NCBI GenBank assembly: GCA_964537555.1
Contig: CAZIAD010000014.1
Span: forward strand, 1-64,000
Source of the DNA: CAYRWR01 sp964537555
GTDB taxonomy: Bacteria > Spirochaetota > Brevinematia > Brevinematales > CAYRWR01
Length of the DNA stretch: 64,000 nt
Reading direction: 5' to 3'
Shown: piece by piece, positions 23,888-32,900 of the stretch
Numbering within the stretch: position 1 is the stretch's first letter
How the letters are laid out: each line of letters starts with the position of its first letter
Program-made: the position numbers and the translations under genes
Notes under the pieces: generated by a model
Told to the model about the DNA's origin: nothing
Databases searched by the model: none
Seen by the model: the letters and a program-made list of their open reading frames with translations, nothing else

Positions 23888-26398
23888 ATGTTTGATACTA
23901 TACAGAAAGAGATACTGCCGTTTGTAGAAAAACCGGCCCGCTATGTGGGCGGCGAATTTAACTCGGTGGTCAAGGAGCACGGGGGCCGTACCTCGGTAGC
24001 CCTGATCTACCCTGATGCCTATGAAGTAGGGATCTCTAATCTGGGCCTTAAGATCCTGTATCACATCCTGAATCAAAAGGACGAATACGTGTGTGAGCGG
24101 GCCTATGCCCCCTGGATGGACATGGAACAGCAGCTCAGGGAGAAAAAAATCCCCCTCTACTCCCTGGAGACTAAGACTCCCCTCAAGGATTTCGATATCC
24201 TGGGTTTTTCCTTTCAGTATGAACTACTGTTCACCAATTTTCTGAATATGCTGGATCTGTCTCACATAGCTTTTTATGCAGCGGAAAGAGAAGAAAATGA
24301 CCCCTTTATCATGGGGGGAGGCCCGGCCGCTCTCAACCTGGAACCTATCGCTCACTTTATGGATGCGGTGTGTCTGGGAGACGGAGAGAGCCGTATTGTG
24401 GAAATGTCCCGGGCGGTACGGGAAGGGCGTCAGGCCCAAAAATCCCGGAAAGACATACTTAAGGACCTATCCCGCATCGACGGGGTGTATGTCCCTTCTT
24501 TATATACTGAGAAAAGTGTGGATGGATTCACCATCGCCCAGGGTGAAAAGGTAGAGCGCTACATCGAGCCCGATCTGGAAAATATCGACTTTGTCACCAA
24601 ACAGATTCTGCCCAATATCCGGGCTATACAGGACCGGGCCGTCATAGAAGTAGCCCGGGGCTGTACCCAGGGCTGCCGGTTCTGCCAGGCCGGTATGACC
24701 TACCGCCCCCTGAGAGAACGCTCGGTGGGCAAGCTCCTGTCCCTGGCCCGCGAATCGATAAAAAACACGGGCTACAGGGAGTTTTCCCTGATCTCCCTGT
24801 CTATATCCGACTATACCCAGATCAATACCCTGGTAGACAGCCTGGAACGCCAGTTCTCGGATCATGGGGTGTCCTTTTCCCTGCCCTCTATCCGTATAGA
24901 CAGCTTTACCCTGGGGCTGGCTAAGAAAGTGCAGGAGATCCGCAAGAGCGGCCTCACTTTTGCCGTAGAAGGGGGGACCCAGCGTATCCGTGATATTATT
25001 AACAAAGGGGTCACTGAAGAAGAACTCTTCAAGGTCCTGGAGATCTCCCGGAGCCTGGGCTGGAAAAAGGTCAAACTGTACTTCATGATAGGCCTGCCCC
25101 AGGACCCGGCGCATGAAAAAGAAGACGAGATCGCCGGCATGCAGTCTCTCATCAACCGTATCCAGCAGCGGTTCCGGGGGCTGGCTATTACCGTATCGGT
25201 AGCTATCTTTGTCCCCAAACCCCATACCCCTTTTCAGTGGGACCGGCAGCTCAGCCCTCAGGAGGGAGAAAATGCCTTTATGCGCCTCCTGGAGCCCTAT
25301 AGACGTAACCGTCAGGTCAATATACGCTTTAACAACCCCTATGTGAGCTTTCTGGAAGGAGTGTTCAGCCGGGGAGACCGCAGCCTGTCCAAAGTAGTAG
25401 TCAGGGCCTGGGAGAAAGGGGCCCGTTTTGACGGCTGGAATGAGATGTTTGACTATGAGCTGTGGATGGAGTGCTTTAAAGAGACAGGCGTCGATCCCCA
25501 TCGCTACCTGGAAGAACGGGACCAGAAAGGCCCCCTGGCCTGGGACGTACTGGATAACGGCACCAGTCATAAGTTCTTTGAAAAGGAGAGAGAAAAGTCC
25601 TGGAAGGGTGAACTGACCCAGGACTGCCGGACCGGCTGTGTAGCCTGTGATGTGTGTGACTTTAAAGAAGTAAAAAACCGGGAAAGCCAGCCTGAAGAAA
25701 TTTCAGTACAGGAAGACTTTATGGATAAAGTCCAGGTCAGGTCTCAGGACCCGGTGGTATCTATACGATTTGCCTATCATAAAAAAGGCCTTCAGAAATA
25801 TCTGACCCAGATCGATATGGAGGAACTCCTGTCCCGGGCCATGATACGTTCCAATATTCCCGTGAAGTTTTCACTGGGATTCAACCCCCATATAAGGGTA
25901 GAAATGGGCTGGGCTATCCCCCTGGGATTTGAGAGTGACTATGAAGTATCTCAGGTGGATCTGTGGGAGGAAATGGATGCCCGGGAATTTATGGAGAAGA
26001 TGAACGTCAATCTGCCTCCCGGTGCTCAGATATTTGATGCCCGACTCCTCAGCCTGGGCAATGGCCTCAATAAAAAGCACAAGTCTCAGATCGTGGAGTT
26101 TGAGATGAAGACCCATCTCAGCGAAACAGAGATCCGGGCCAGGCTGGAACAGAACAATGTTTTCACCAAAGTCACCCCTAAAAATACAAAGGAAATAACT
26201 ATGGACGAATTTATAAAATCCTTTACAATAACAGGTGATAGATTGCTGATTTCTTATCTTCAGGAAGAGGGGGGTGCCCGCATGCAGGATGTCATCGAAG
26301 TATTATGTGGGCTGAACACACAGAATGCTCAGGCATTTGAGCCTATAGTCCTCTCCCGAAAGAGCATAGATCAAAAGACCGTACTTCTGGAGGTGTAA
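23888..26398 (+). CDS. Fused radical SAM (TIGR03960-type) and DUF2344 protein
   Basis: This is an 836-residue protein. The N-terminal ~230 residues form a B12-binding-like segment (VALIYPDAYEVGISNLGLKIL). The radical SAM core carries the Fe-S motif GCTQGCRFC (Cys259, Cys263, Cys266). The C-terminal ~210 residues (from VVSIRFAYHKKGL, TQIDMEELLSRAM) are a DUF2344 domain, encoded separately in many bacteria but fused here. A second Cys cluster lies in TGCVACDVCDF near residue 580. The role of the family is unknown; it is often linked to RNase E/G and ribosomal genes, which are not present here. A TATAAT at about 23861 may be its -10. The HAD gene follows with no gap. Confidence 0.92.
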   Translation: MFDTIQKEILPFVEKPARYVGGEFNSVVKEHGGRTSVALIYPDAYEVGISNLGLKILYHILNQKDEYVCERAYAPWMDMEQQLREKKIPLYSLETKTPLKDFDILGFSFQYELLFTNFLNMLDLSHIAFYAAEREENDPFIMGGGPAALNLEPIAHFMDAVCLGDGESRIVEMSRAVREGRQAQKSRKDILKDLSRIDGVYVPSLYTEKSVDGFTIAQGEKVERYIEPDLENIDFVTKQILPNIRAIQDRAVIEVARGCTQGCRFCQAGMTYRPLRERSVGKLLSLARESIKNTGYREFSLISLSISDYTQINTLVDSLERQFSDHGVSFSLPSIRIDSFTLGLAKKVQEIRKSGLTFAVEGGTQRIRDIINKGVTEEELFKVLEISRSLGWKKVKLYFMIGLPQDPAHEKEDEIAGMQSLINRIQQRFRGLAITVSVAIFVPKPHTPFQWDRQLSPQEGENAFMRLLEPYRRNRQVNIRFNNPYVSFLEGVFSRGDRSLSKVVVRAWEKGARFDGWNEMFDYELWMECFKETGVDPHRYLEERDQKGPLAWDVLDNGTSHKFFEKEREKSWKGELTQDCRTGCVACDVCDFKEVKNRESQPEEISVQEDFMDKVQVRSQDPVVSIRFAYHKKGLQKYLTQIDMEELLSRAMIRSNIPVKFSLGFNPHIRVEMGWAIPLGFESDYEVSQVDLWEEMDAREFMEKMNVNLPPGAQIFDARLLSLGNGLNKKHKSQIVEFEMKTHLSETEIRARLEQNNVFTKVTPKNTKEITMDEFIKSFTITGDRLLISYLQEEGGARMQDVIEVLCGLNTQNAQAFEPIVLSRKSIDQKTVLLEV

Positions 26399-27049
26399 AT
26401 GCTTAAATTATCCCGGGTGCAGGCCCTCATCTTTGATATGGATGATACCATTATCAGGACGGAGAGGCTCAATATCCAGCTTATCAATGAGTTTTTCAAA
26501 GAAAAGTATAATATTGACCTGGATGAAGAGGATAATGAATACGTGTTTGGCCATGACTGGCAGGCCATTTATACCTTTATCCTGGAAAAATATAAGCTGG
26601 ATGGGGACATCTATGACATCCAGGAAAAATTTCTGGAAAAGAAACGGGCCTACCTTCAGGAACACCAGGTAGAAGTGGCCGAAGGTATCAATGAAGTACT
26701 GTCTATCGATGTGCCTAAAGTGATAGTGAGCGGCAGTGGAAAGACAGAGATACAGATGCTCCTCGATAATGCCGGCCTGGACGGGCGTTTTGACGCCAGC
26801 TTTTCTATTGATGAATACGGCCGGGGTAAGCCCGAACCGGACGGATTCCTGGAAGCCCTCAAACACCTGGGTATCAAGGCCAAGTATGCCCTGGTCTTTG
26901 AAGACAGTCTGAGCGGTATAGAGGCAGCCAAAAAAGCAGGGATCCCCTGTGTCTTTATGTCCCAGTTTGCGGAACATAATCACTCTGAACATGCTGATAT
27001 GAGTTTTAAGACCTTTCATGACTTTTATTCTTACTGGCGCAGCTTATAA
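26399..27049 (+). CDS. HAD-superfamily phosphatase (beta-PGM-like)
   Basis: This is a 216-residue protein starting at ATG 26399 immediately after the radical SAM stop, with the GGAGG site inside that gene. HAD motif I is LIFDMDDTII, motif II is VIVSGSGKTE, motif III RGKPEPDGFLEAL, and motif IV VFEDSLSGIEAAKKAGIP. The helical cap lies at ~18-85. This pattern belongs to the beta-phosphoglucomutase/phosphatase branch that acts on sugar phosphates or similar. Substrate unknown; co-transcription with the radical SAM gene may be only positional. Confidence 0.88.
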   Translation: MLKLSRVQALIFDMDDTIIRTERLNIQLINEFFKEKYNIDLDEEDNEYVFGHDWQAIYTFILEKYKLDGDIYDIQEKFLEKKRAYLQEHQVEVAEGINEVLSIDVPKVIVSGSGKTEIQMLLDNAGLDGRFDASFSIDEYGRGKPEPDGFLEALKHLGIKAKYALVFEDSLSGIEAAKKAGIPCVFMSQFAEHNHSEHADMSFKTFHDFYSYWRSL

Positions 27050-27103
27050 GTAACACTTCCCGGGGCCCCCGGTGTTTAAATACCACAGACACAGGGGGTT
27101 TTT

Positions 27104-28054
27104 ATGAAAAGAAGTTTGATTATTGCAGGGATGTTAGTGGCTGTAGCCGCATCCTGTACCATTATTATGGATGATACTAGTATTTCAGAAAAATCGAGGC
27201 AGGAAAAGACCTTTCCGGATGAACAGGCTACCCAGACCAACACCATCATCATGACGAATTCTCAACTATCTGTGACCAATATAGTCACTAATACTGTGGT
27301 AGTAGTCTACACCAATACCATTGAGACAGTGGTGACTAATCTGGTCCTGTCTAATACCACAATCAGCAACTGGTCCTCTATCACCAATATCCAGTATCAG
27401 ATCATTACTAATACTACTATCTCCAATGCCTGGTATACCAATACTCTGATACAGACCAATGAATACTATTATACCAATACCGTACTATCCAATGTGGATA
27501 ATGCTATATTTGTGCTCCTGACAGCTCCCGGAGACGGAGCATATCTGGCAGACAGCTTCACGGTGAATGGTTATACCCCAGATGGAGGGGACCTGGCTGG
27601 GGCTATGATATACATAGAGTCCACTAATGAAGTGATGGTCCAGGCCCAGTACTCCGGATTCAGCGGGACCTCATTTTCCAGTACGATCAGAGTAGATAAG
27701 GAAGGCCATTATTACCTCTGGGCCAGCGCATGGGATAACGGTAATGCCATCGGCCGCAGTGACAAGCACTACATCATCGCTGACTGGAGTGCTCCTCAGG
27801 TGCATATCACCACAGTCAATGGTGCCGTGTTTGCGGGGAACGTGACCATCACGGGTACCGCCTACGACCGGGTGAGCGGCCTGCAGGGAGTGTATCTGTC
27901 GGTAGACGGGGGAGGCTATAGTGGGGTGAATGGGCTGTCAGAATGGAGTTATAGTACTACACTGGCCCCGGGTAGCCATAGCATCTCGGTGTACAGCCGT
28001 GATGCCGCGGGTTATGTCAGTCTTAGTGAGAGTATTGTTGTGAATGTAGAGTAA
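27104..28054 (+). CDS. Lipoprotein with a Thr-Asn-rich repeat stalk and Ig-like domains
   Basis: This is a 316-residue protein. A signal peptide ends in VAVAASC, a loose lipobox (Cys18). Residues ~45-130 are a low-complexity stalk in which TN pairs (TNT, TNI, TNL, TNE) recur every 5-10 residues between aliphatic residues. Two beta-sandwich domains follow, the first starting LLTAPGDGAYLADSFTVNG and the second VHITTVNGAVFAGNVTITGTA, resembling bacterial Ig-like or Big domains. It should be anchored on the outer or cytoplasmic membrane and extend outward. Similar TNT-bearing stretches occur in the LamG lipoprotein at 39732. A strong terminator follows. Confidence 0.8.
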   Translation: MKRSLIIAGMLVAVAASCTIIMDDTSISEKSRQEKTFPDEQATQTNTIIMTNSQLSVTNIVTNTVVVVYTNTIETVVTNLVLSNTTISNWSSITNIQYQIITNTTISNAWYTNTLIQTNEYYYTNTVLSNVDNAIFVLLTAPGDGAYLADSFTVNGYTPDGGDLAGAMIYIESTNEVMVQAQYSGFSGTSFSSTIRVDKEGHYYLWASAWDNGNAIGRSDKHYIIADWSAPQVHITTVNGAVFAGNVTITGTAYDRVSGLQGVYLSVDGGGYSGVNGLSEWSYSTTLAPGSHSISVYSRDAAGYVSLSESIVVNVE

Positions 28055-28067
28055 AAGATATTAACGC

Positions 28068-28106
28068 AAAACCGGGGTTGTCTTTCAGCACAACCCCGGT
28101 TTTTTA
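28068..28106 (+). terminator. Intrinsic terminator after the TN-rich lipoprotein gene
   Basis: The stem AAAACCGGGGTTGT/ACAACCCCGGTTTT has an 8-base loop followed by a T-run; on the minus strand it also precedes A/T-rich DNA, so it may end the convergent gene too. Confidence 0.92.
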
Positions 28107-28123
28107 ATGAATATTTTAAAAGT

Positions 28124-28516
28124 TTAGGGTAATTCAGTCATCAGATTCTTAATGACCCATTTATCATCCGGAGATTTTCCCATGATAAAGCGGACTTTCT
28201 TTTTCCCTGCGGCTGTATCCAGTGATACATCAATAGTAGCCATCCCCATATCCATAGCCGCTTTGGCTTTAGGGTCATCATCAGGGATGATGGTATAAGC
28301 CGTGACTGCATTGTCGGTAAAATAGGACTTTATCTTGTCCGGCACAGCCATGTCCATCTTGTTCTGGACCATGCCTACTGCGGCATCAATGTTTCCGGCC
28401 TGGACACTGTCCATAAAAGACTTGACCTCCGCATTTACCGCAGCTGCCGGATCAGATCCGCAGGATAGCAGCAAGGGCATCAGAAACAGGGCACTCAGTA
28501 ACAGTACTTTTTTCAT
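28124..28516 (-). CDS. Small lipoprotein, function unknown
   Basis: This is a 130-residue protein. ATG 28516 follows GGAGGTGTTT on the minus strand, and the sequence then begins with a signal peptide ending LLLSC. The mature part (~110 residues) has helices with SFMDSVQAGNIDAAVGMVQ and a C-terminal strand-rich region ending KWVIKNLMTELP, which recalls the DUF4878/NTF2-like lipoprotein pattern (gating helices then strands), but I am not sure of the family. It is transcribed toward the terminator shared with 27104. Confidence 0.8.
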   Translation of the reverse strand: MKKVLLLSALFLMPLLLSCGSDPAAAVNAEVKSFMDSVQAGNIDAAVGMVQNKMDMAVPDKIKSYFTDNAVTAYTIIPDDDPKAKAAMDMGMATIDVSLDTAAGKKKVRFIMGKSPDDKWVIKNLMTELP

Positions 28517-28573
28517 AAACACCTCCAAGTGATTATATAGTATCTTTACTTTTATTATCTGTATCTATGTTTG

Positions 28574-29185
28574 CTAGATGTCATCCTTTACCTTTTTATC
28601 AGGCGTCTCCCCGATTACATCAAGAAACAGTGAGGATAGCTCATATGCTTTCCATATTCCCTTGTCATTTTTCTTTAATGTCACAGGGCGGGGCAGGCCT
28701 ATACCCCAGACATGGATATAGACTTTAATTGTGTCTGCGTTGATGACACTGTATGAGTTTTGGATGACTTTAAAGGTATAGGGCAGGTCAGTCTGATAGT
28801 CCAGCTCCGGAGTAGCACCCTGCACATAGGTCCAGGGAATGTGCTTTTTTTCCGGGAGAGTGAGCCTATGGAGGTGCTCAGTAATACTTCGGGCTATGGC
28901 GTAATCCTTGTAGACATCCCCGTCTACCAGGTGCTTGCGATCCAGGGCGATCACGATAAACTTAGATCCCAGATCCTGGTCCTGTGTAAATTTCATGAGA
29001 GCAGCTAGCATGACTATAGCCCCTCCTTCTGGGGTGAGGGACAGCTCATCTCTGAGGGCCAGAAATCCTTTTATATCAGAGGGAATGGCTGTAAGGGTCA
29101 CTATCTTAGTAGAGGTGATTTTAGCGCTTAATGGTACAGGTATGATAACTACAGAAAGTAAAAGAGCACTAAGGAAATATTTCAT
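28574..29185 (-). CDS. Exported protein, paralogue of the one at 63239
   Basis: This is a 203-residue protein. ATG 29185 follows the minus-strand site AGGAGGCC; the signal peptide is MKYFLSALLLSVVIIPVPLSA. The mature domain shares an ordered pattern with 63239-63862: LALRDELSLTPEGGAIVM, DLGSKFIVIALDRKHL, YVQGATPELDY and GLPRPVTLKKNDKGIWKAYELSSLF. I cannot name the family with certainty. Located in the periplasm or outer surface by its signal peptide. No downstream gene in the same direction is close except the small lipoprotein 57 bases on. Confidence 0.85.
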   Translation of the reverse strand: MKYFLSALLLSVVIIPVPLSAKITSTKIVTLTAIPSDIKGFLALRDELSLTPEGGAIVMLAALMKFTQDQDLGSKFIVIALDRKHLVDGDVYKDYAIARSITEHLHRLTLPEKKHIPWTYVQGATPELDYQTDLPYTFKVIQNSYSVINADTIKVYIHVWGIGLPRPVTLKKNDKGIWKAYELSSLFLDVIGETPDKKVKDDI

Positions 29186-29359
29186 TATGGCCTCCTGAAA
29201 TGTATAAAATAATTCTCTCAATAGATTCAAACAATTCTAGACCTGTATTTAATAAAGTGCAAGTTTAGCGGGAAGAAATTCAGGGTTTAATTTGAATATA
29301 ATCAGCTGGGTTAGAGATTCTTATATAGAAAACACTGTTCGCTTATAATAAATAAATAA

Positions 29360-29388
29360 TTGACTTTTCATCTGATAAATCGTAAAAT
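29360..29388 (+). promoter_or_regulatory. Candidate promoter for the feo operon
   Basis: TTGACT (29360-29365), 17 bp, TAAAAT (29383-29388), about 80 bases before feoA. An imperfect inverted repeat, AGTCT...AGACT with AATATT/AAATAT inside (29398-29434), lies in the leader and could bind an iron regulator of the Fur or DtxR type; this is inference. Confidence 0.6.
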
Positions 29389-29470
29389 ATATAAGTTAGT
29401 CTCCTATAATATTACTAGAAATATAGAATAGACTTACCATTATATAACTCGTTTACGAGGGGAGGATCAG

Positions 29471-29731
29471 GTGACGAGACTGGTAGAGCTGAAGTCCGGT
29501 GAACGGGCTCAGGTCATAGATATGGTGTCAGATCATGAGCCTGAAGAGAGAGGGCATCATCACGGTGATGCTGCTAAACGCCTGGAAAGCATGGGCCTGC
29601 GTAATGGAAAGCAGGTAGAGATGCTTACCAATCAGGGAACCGGCCCTCTCCTGCTTAAGGTGGATGAGTCCCGTATCGCCCTGGGCCGGGGTATCGCTAA
29701 AAAGATTATGGTGGTAAAAGTCGAAGGATAA
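29471..29731 (+). CDS. feoA: FeoA-type ferrous iron transport accessory protein
   Basis: This is an 86-residue protein starting at GTG 29471 after GGGGAGG. It shows the SH3-like FeoA fold pattern: MTRLVELKSGERAQVIDM, then AKRLESMGLRNGKQVEML and a final LLLKVDESRIALGRGIAKKIMV. It includes an unusual His-rich loop, EERGHHHGDA, between the first strands. FeoA is thought to bind FeoB and modulate it. The gene starts the operon and is 4 bases before feoB. Confidence 0.95.
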   Translation: MTRLVELKSGERAQVIDMVSDHEPEERGHHHGDAAKRLESMGLRNGKQVEMLTNQGTGPLLLKVDESRIALGRGIAKKIMVVKVEG

Positions 29732-29735
29732 GCCA

Positions 29736-31955
29736 ATGCCTCAGAACAGAGAAATAGTAGTAGCGGTAGCGGGTAATCCCAACTGCGGTAAATCTACACT
29801 TATAAATGCCATTTCCGGGTCCAAGATGGATGTGGGAAACTGGCCGGGTGTCACGGTAGAGAAACGGGAAGCAGTGGTAGAGTATGAAGGGGTAGATATA
29901 AGATTTGTAGATCTGCCCGGTACTTATTCACTTTCCGCCTATTCTCAGGATGAAGTAGTAGCCCGGGATTATCTCATAAATGAAAAGCCCGATGTCATCC
30001 TCAACGTGGTCGATGCTACCAATCTGGAACGTAATCTCAATCTCAGTACACAGCTCATAGAGCTGGGTATCCCTACGATCATGGCCCTCAATGTCTATGA
30101 TGAACTGAAAGCAAAAAGGTCAGAGATCAACATACCGCTTATGGAACAACAACTGGGAATAAGTATTATTCCCACCATTGCTACCCGCAAAGAAGGTATA
30201 GTCCCCCTGATCAAAAAGATCATGGAGATCTCTCGTGCACCCGAAGCACACCTTCCCCAGACCATCACTTATAATCATGATGTAGAGTTGGCTCTGTCTC
30301 AGATCCAGGAGCAATTATCACAGATTCCTGCACCGGAAGTGCAGAGATTTCCTCAACGCTGGCTCTGTTTAAAACTCCTGGAAAGAGATGCTCACTTACA
30401 GTCACATTATGGTATCAAGATAGACGATGAAGAGTATCATCGCATCACCAAACATCTCAGAGAACTGCACTCCCGTAAGATGGATGAAGTGATCGCCGAT
30501 GCCCGTTTTGCAGTCAATAAAGGCCTGGTGGAGATGGTGCTGACCCGTGAAAAGATCAATAAGCAGGACCTCACGGATAAACTGGATCGATTCGTGCTCA
30601 ATAAGTGGGTCGGAATTCCTCTCTTTGTGCTGGCTATGTGGCTGGTGTTTAAGCTGACCTTTGATGTGGCCACCCCCTTTGTAGACTGGGCGGATGCTTT
30701 AGTCACGGGCCCTATGAGCCGCTGGATGACCAATATTCTGGTGGCATTACGCTCTCCCATGTGGCTCATATCTCTTATCGTGGATGGTATCATAGCGGGG
30801 GTAGGGGCTGTACTGGTATTTACCCCTGTCATATTCTTCATGATGTTTTTTATTACTTTTTTAGAGGGGTCGGGCTATATGGCCCGGGTGGCTTTTATCA
30901 TGGACAGGGTCATGCATGTGATGGGCCTGCACGGCCGGTCCTTTATTCCTATGATACTGGGATTCGGCTGTAATGTCCCTTCTATCTATGCTACCCGTAC
31001 CCTGGAGACAGATCAGGAAAAGCAGCTCACTTCTATGCTGGTGCCCCTGATGTCCTGCGGGGCCAGGCTCCCGGTCTATGTCCTGTTTGCTGGTGCTTTT
31101 TTTGCGCATAACAAAGGTACAGTAATATGGTCCCTCTATTTTCTGGGGATCGTCATGGCCTTTATCATCGGGGCCATCTTTAAAAAGACCCTGTTCCGCA
31201 GTAAGGCCCAGGAATTTATCATGGAACTGCCCCCCTACCGTATGCCCAGCTTCTCCAATATCATGGTACATACATGGGAAAAGGTAAAACACTTTGTAGT
31301 CAAAGCGGGTACCTACATTATGGCTATGTCTGTCATTGTGTGGTTTTTGTTCTTCCTGCCTATTGGTTCGGATAAGGAGCACTCCTACCTGGGACGGGTC
31401 GGTAAAGTGATATCTCCAGTACTGAAACCCCTGGGTTTCGGGACCTGGCAGGCCGGATCTTCTATAATAAGTGGTATCGTAGCCAAAGAAGTGGTGGTAT
31501 CTACCATGGGAACCCTCTATGTAGGAGACCAGGATGAACCGGTACAGTATTACACTAATATTATGATGAAAGGGGAGATGGTCAGAGTGCCTCTGCTCCG
31601 TGAGCAGCCCACATTCTGGCAGGACCTGGGAGAGATTGGAAAAGGCCTGGTCATTGCGGGCCGTGATGCCATAGCTTCCCTGTTTACCATAGGTTTTGTC
31701 AGTCTCAGCGCGGAAGAAGACCCGGCTAATGAATCCCTGCGCCAGGAGCTCAGCAAGGACTTCAGCCCCTTATCGGCTTATTCGTTCCTGGTGTTTGTAC
31801 TGCTCTATATGCCCTGTATGGTAGTACTGGCTGCCATGAAGACTGAACTCAAGACCTGGAAATGGGCGGGTATTACCGTCACCTACCAGATGCTACTGGC
31901 CTGGGTGATGTCGTTTATCGTGTACCAGGGGGGAAAACTCCTGGGACTGGGTTAG
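29736..31955 (+). CDS. feoB: Ferrous iron transporter FeoB
   Basis: This is a 739-residue protein with an N-terminal G domain: G1 GNPNCGKSTL, G3 FVDLPGTYSLSAYS, G4-like ALNVYDE, and switch GNWPGVTVEK. Next is the NFeoB helical domain, then about eight or more membrane helices with the gate motif SCGARLPVYV and two core FeoB gate repeats. It imports Fe2+ driven by GTP. Followed 12 bases on by a FeoB-associated Cys-rich peptide. Fully intact; the spacing suggests strong coupling with feoA. Confidence 0.97.
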   Translation: MPQNREIVVAVAGNPNCGKSTLINAISGSKMDVGNWPGVTVEKREAVVEYEGVDIRFVDLPGTYSLSAYSQDEVVARDYLINEKPDVILNVVDATNLERNLNLSTQLIELGIPTIMALNVYDELKAKRSEINIPLMEQQLGISIIPTIATRKEGIVPLIKKIMEISRAPEAHLPQTITYNHDVELALSQIQEQLSQIPAPEVQRFPQRWLCLKLLERDAHLQSHYGIKIDDEEYHRITKHLRELHSRKMDEVIADARFAVNKGLVEMVLTREKINKQDLTDKLDRFVLNKWVGIPLFVLAMWLVFKLTFDVATPFVDWADALVTGPMSRWMTNILVALRSPMWLISLIVDGIIAGVGAVLVFTPVIFFMMFFITFLEGSGYMARVAFIMDRVMHVMGLHGRSFIPMILGFGCNVPSIYATRTLETDQEKQLTSMLVPLMSCGARLPVYVLFAGAFFAHNKGTVIWSLYFLGIVMAFIIGAIFKKTLFRSKAQEFIMELPPYRMPSFSNIMVHTWEKVKHFVVKAGTYIMAMSVIVWFLFFLPIGSDKEHSYLGRVGKVISPVLKPLGFGTWQAGSSIISGIVAKEVVVSTMGTLYVGDQDEPVQYYTNIMMKGEMVRVPLLREQPTFWQDLGEIGKGLVIAGRDAIASLFTIGFVSLSAEEDPANESLRQELSKDFSPLSAYSFLVFVLLYMPCMVVLAAMKTELKTWKWAGITVTYQMLLAWVMSFIVYQGGKLLGLG

Positions 31956-31967
31956 AAGGAGGATATC

Positions 31968-32117
31968 ATGACATGGTTCGATTATACATTGATGACCCTG
32001 ATTCTAGGGGCAGCTTTATGGCTCATCTTTAAGGCGCTGTTTAAAGAAGGAAAGATACAGTGCCCCGGATGTGATGCAGAAGGATGCAGTGTCAAGCAGG
32101 TGCATAACAAGCACTAA
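31968..32117 (+). CDS. FeoB-associated Cys-rich membrane peptide
   Basis: This is a 49-residue peptide starting at ATG 31968 after AAGGAGG. One membrane helix (MTLILGAALWLIFKALF) is followed by a short cytoplasmic tail with CPGC and a further Cys (GCSVK), ending in His-rich VHNKH. Peptides of this sort follow feoB in many anaerobes and may bind iron or regulate FeoB. It is short but sits precisely where the family is expected. Confidence 0.85.
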   Translation: MTWFDYTLMTLILGAALWLIFKALFKEGKIQCPGCDAEGCSVKQVHNKH

Positions 32118-32151
32118 ACTAGACTGGATGACGGTACAATAAGGATATTTT

Positions 32152-32796
32152 GTGAGTATGAATAATAAGCGGAGCTGGGCCTGGGTATTAGCCCTGGCTA
32201 TTTTCACTATTGTGTATAACATTGCTGAGGGTATTGTATCCCTGAGATTTGGACTTCAGGAGGATACTCTGGCTCTGTTAGGATTCGGGGTAGACAGTTT
32301 TGTGGAAGTCCTGTCCGGCCTGGGTATCTTACATATGCTGATCAGACTGCATAGACAGGGAAATACCGAACAGGATAAGTTTGAAAAAGCGGCCCTCCGC
32401 ACTACCGGAGTGGCATTTTATATTCTCAGTGCAGGACTGGTGCTGGGCTCGGTATTTAATATCATTCAGGGAAATACTCCTGAATCCACCCTGCCCGGGC
32501 TTATAATATCCATCATTTCTTTACTGACTATGTGGGCCCTCATGGCTGCCAAACTGAGATTGGGACGGATATTAAATTCTGATGCTATCATAGCGGATGC
32601 CCACTGTACCCGTACCTGCCTCTATTTATCAGTGGTACTCCTGCTATCCAGCGGTCTCTATTTTTTCTGGCAGATCCCTTATTTTGATATTGCCGGTAGC
32701 CTGGGTATTGCCTGGTTTTCCTTCCGTGAGGGACGAGAGTCTTTTGATAAGGCGAGAGGAAAGCAGTGCGGATGCAGTACGGAGTGCCATTCCTGA
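32152..32796 (+). CDS. CDF-like cation transporter, membrane domain only
   Basis: This is 212-214 residues. GTG 32152 fits the AAGGA site; ATG 32158 is an alternative. About five to six TM helices cover the whole chain. FGVDSFVEVLSG and DAHCTRTCLYLSVVL hold the acidic/His pairs expected of cation diffusion facilitators, but the ~90-residue cytoplasmic zinc-finger-like dimer domain of the family is absent. The tail is rich in cysteine (KQCGCSTECHS). The gene follows feoAB closely, so it may move or sense iron or another divalent metal; a metal cannot be assigned. Confidence 0.7.
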   Translation: MSMNNKRSWAWVLALAIFTIVYNIAEGIVSLRFGLQEDTLALLGFGVDSFVEVLSGLGILHMLIRLHRQGNTEQDKFEKAALRTTGVAFYILSAGLVLGSVFNIIQGNTPESTLPGLIISIISLLTMWALMAAKLRLGRILNSDAIIADAHCTRTCLYLSVVLLLSSGLYFFWQIPYFDIAGSLGIAWFSFREGRESFDKARGKQCGCSTECHS

Positions 32797-32900
32797 TCTA
32801 CCGCTTAGACTAATGCTAAGTATCCAAGGGGGGTACTGCGCTCTTAGAGTTAGACAATGCTAATATAGTAATCATATACATAATATATAAGGAGTGTATA

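Noticed and set aside
29398..29434. A defined Fur box in front of feoA
   Set aside because: The inverted repeat is imperfect and does not match the usual GATAAT-type Fur site; kept only as a low-confidence note.
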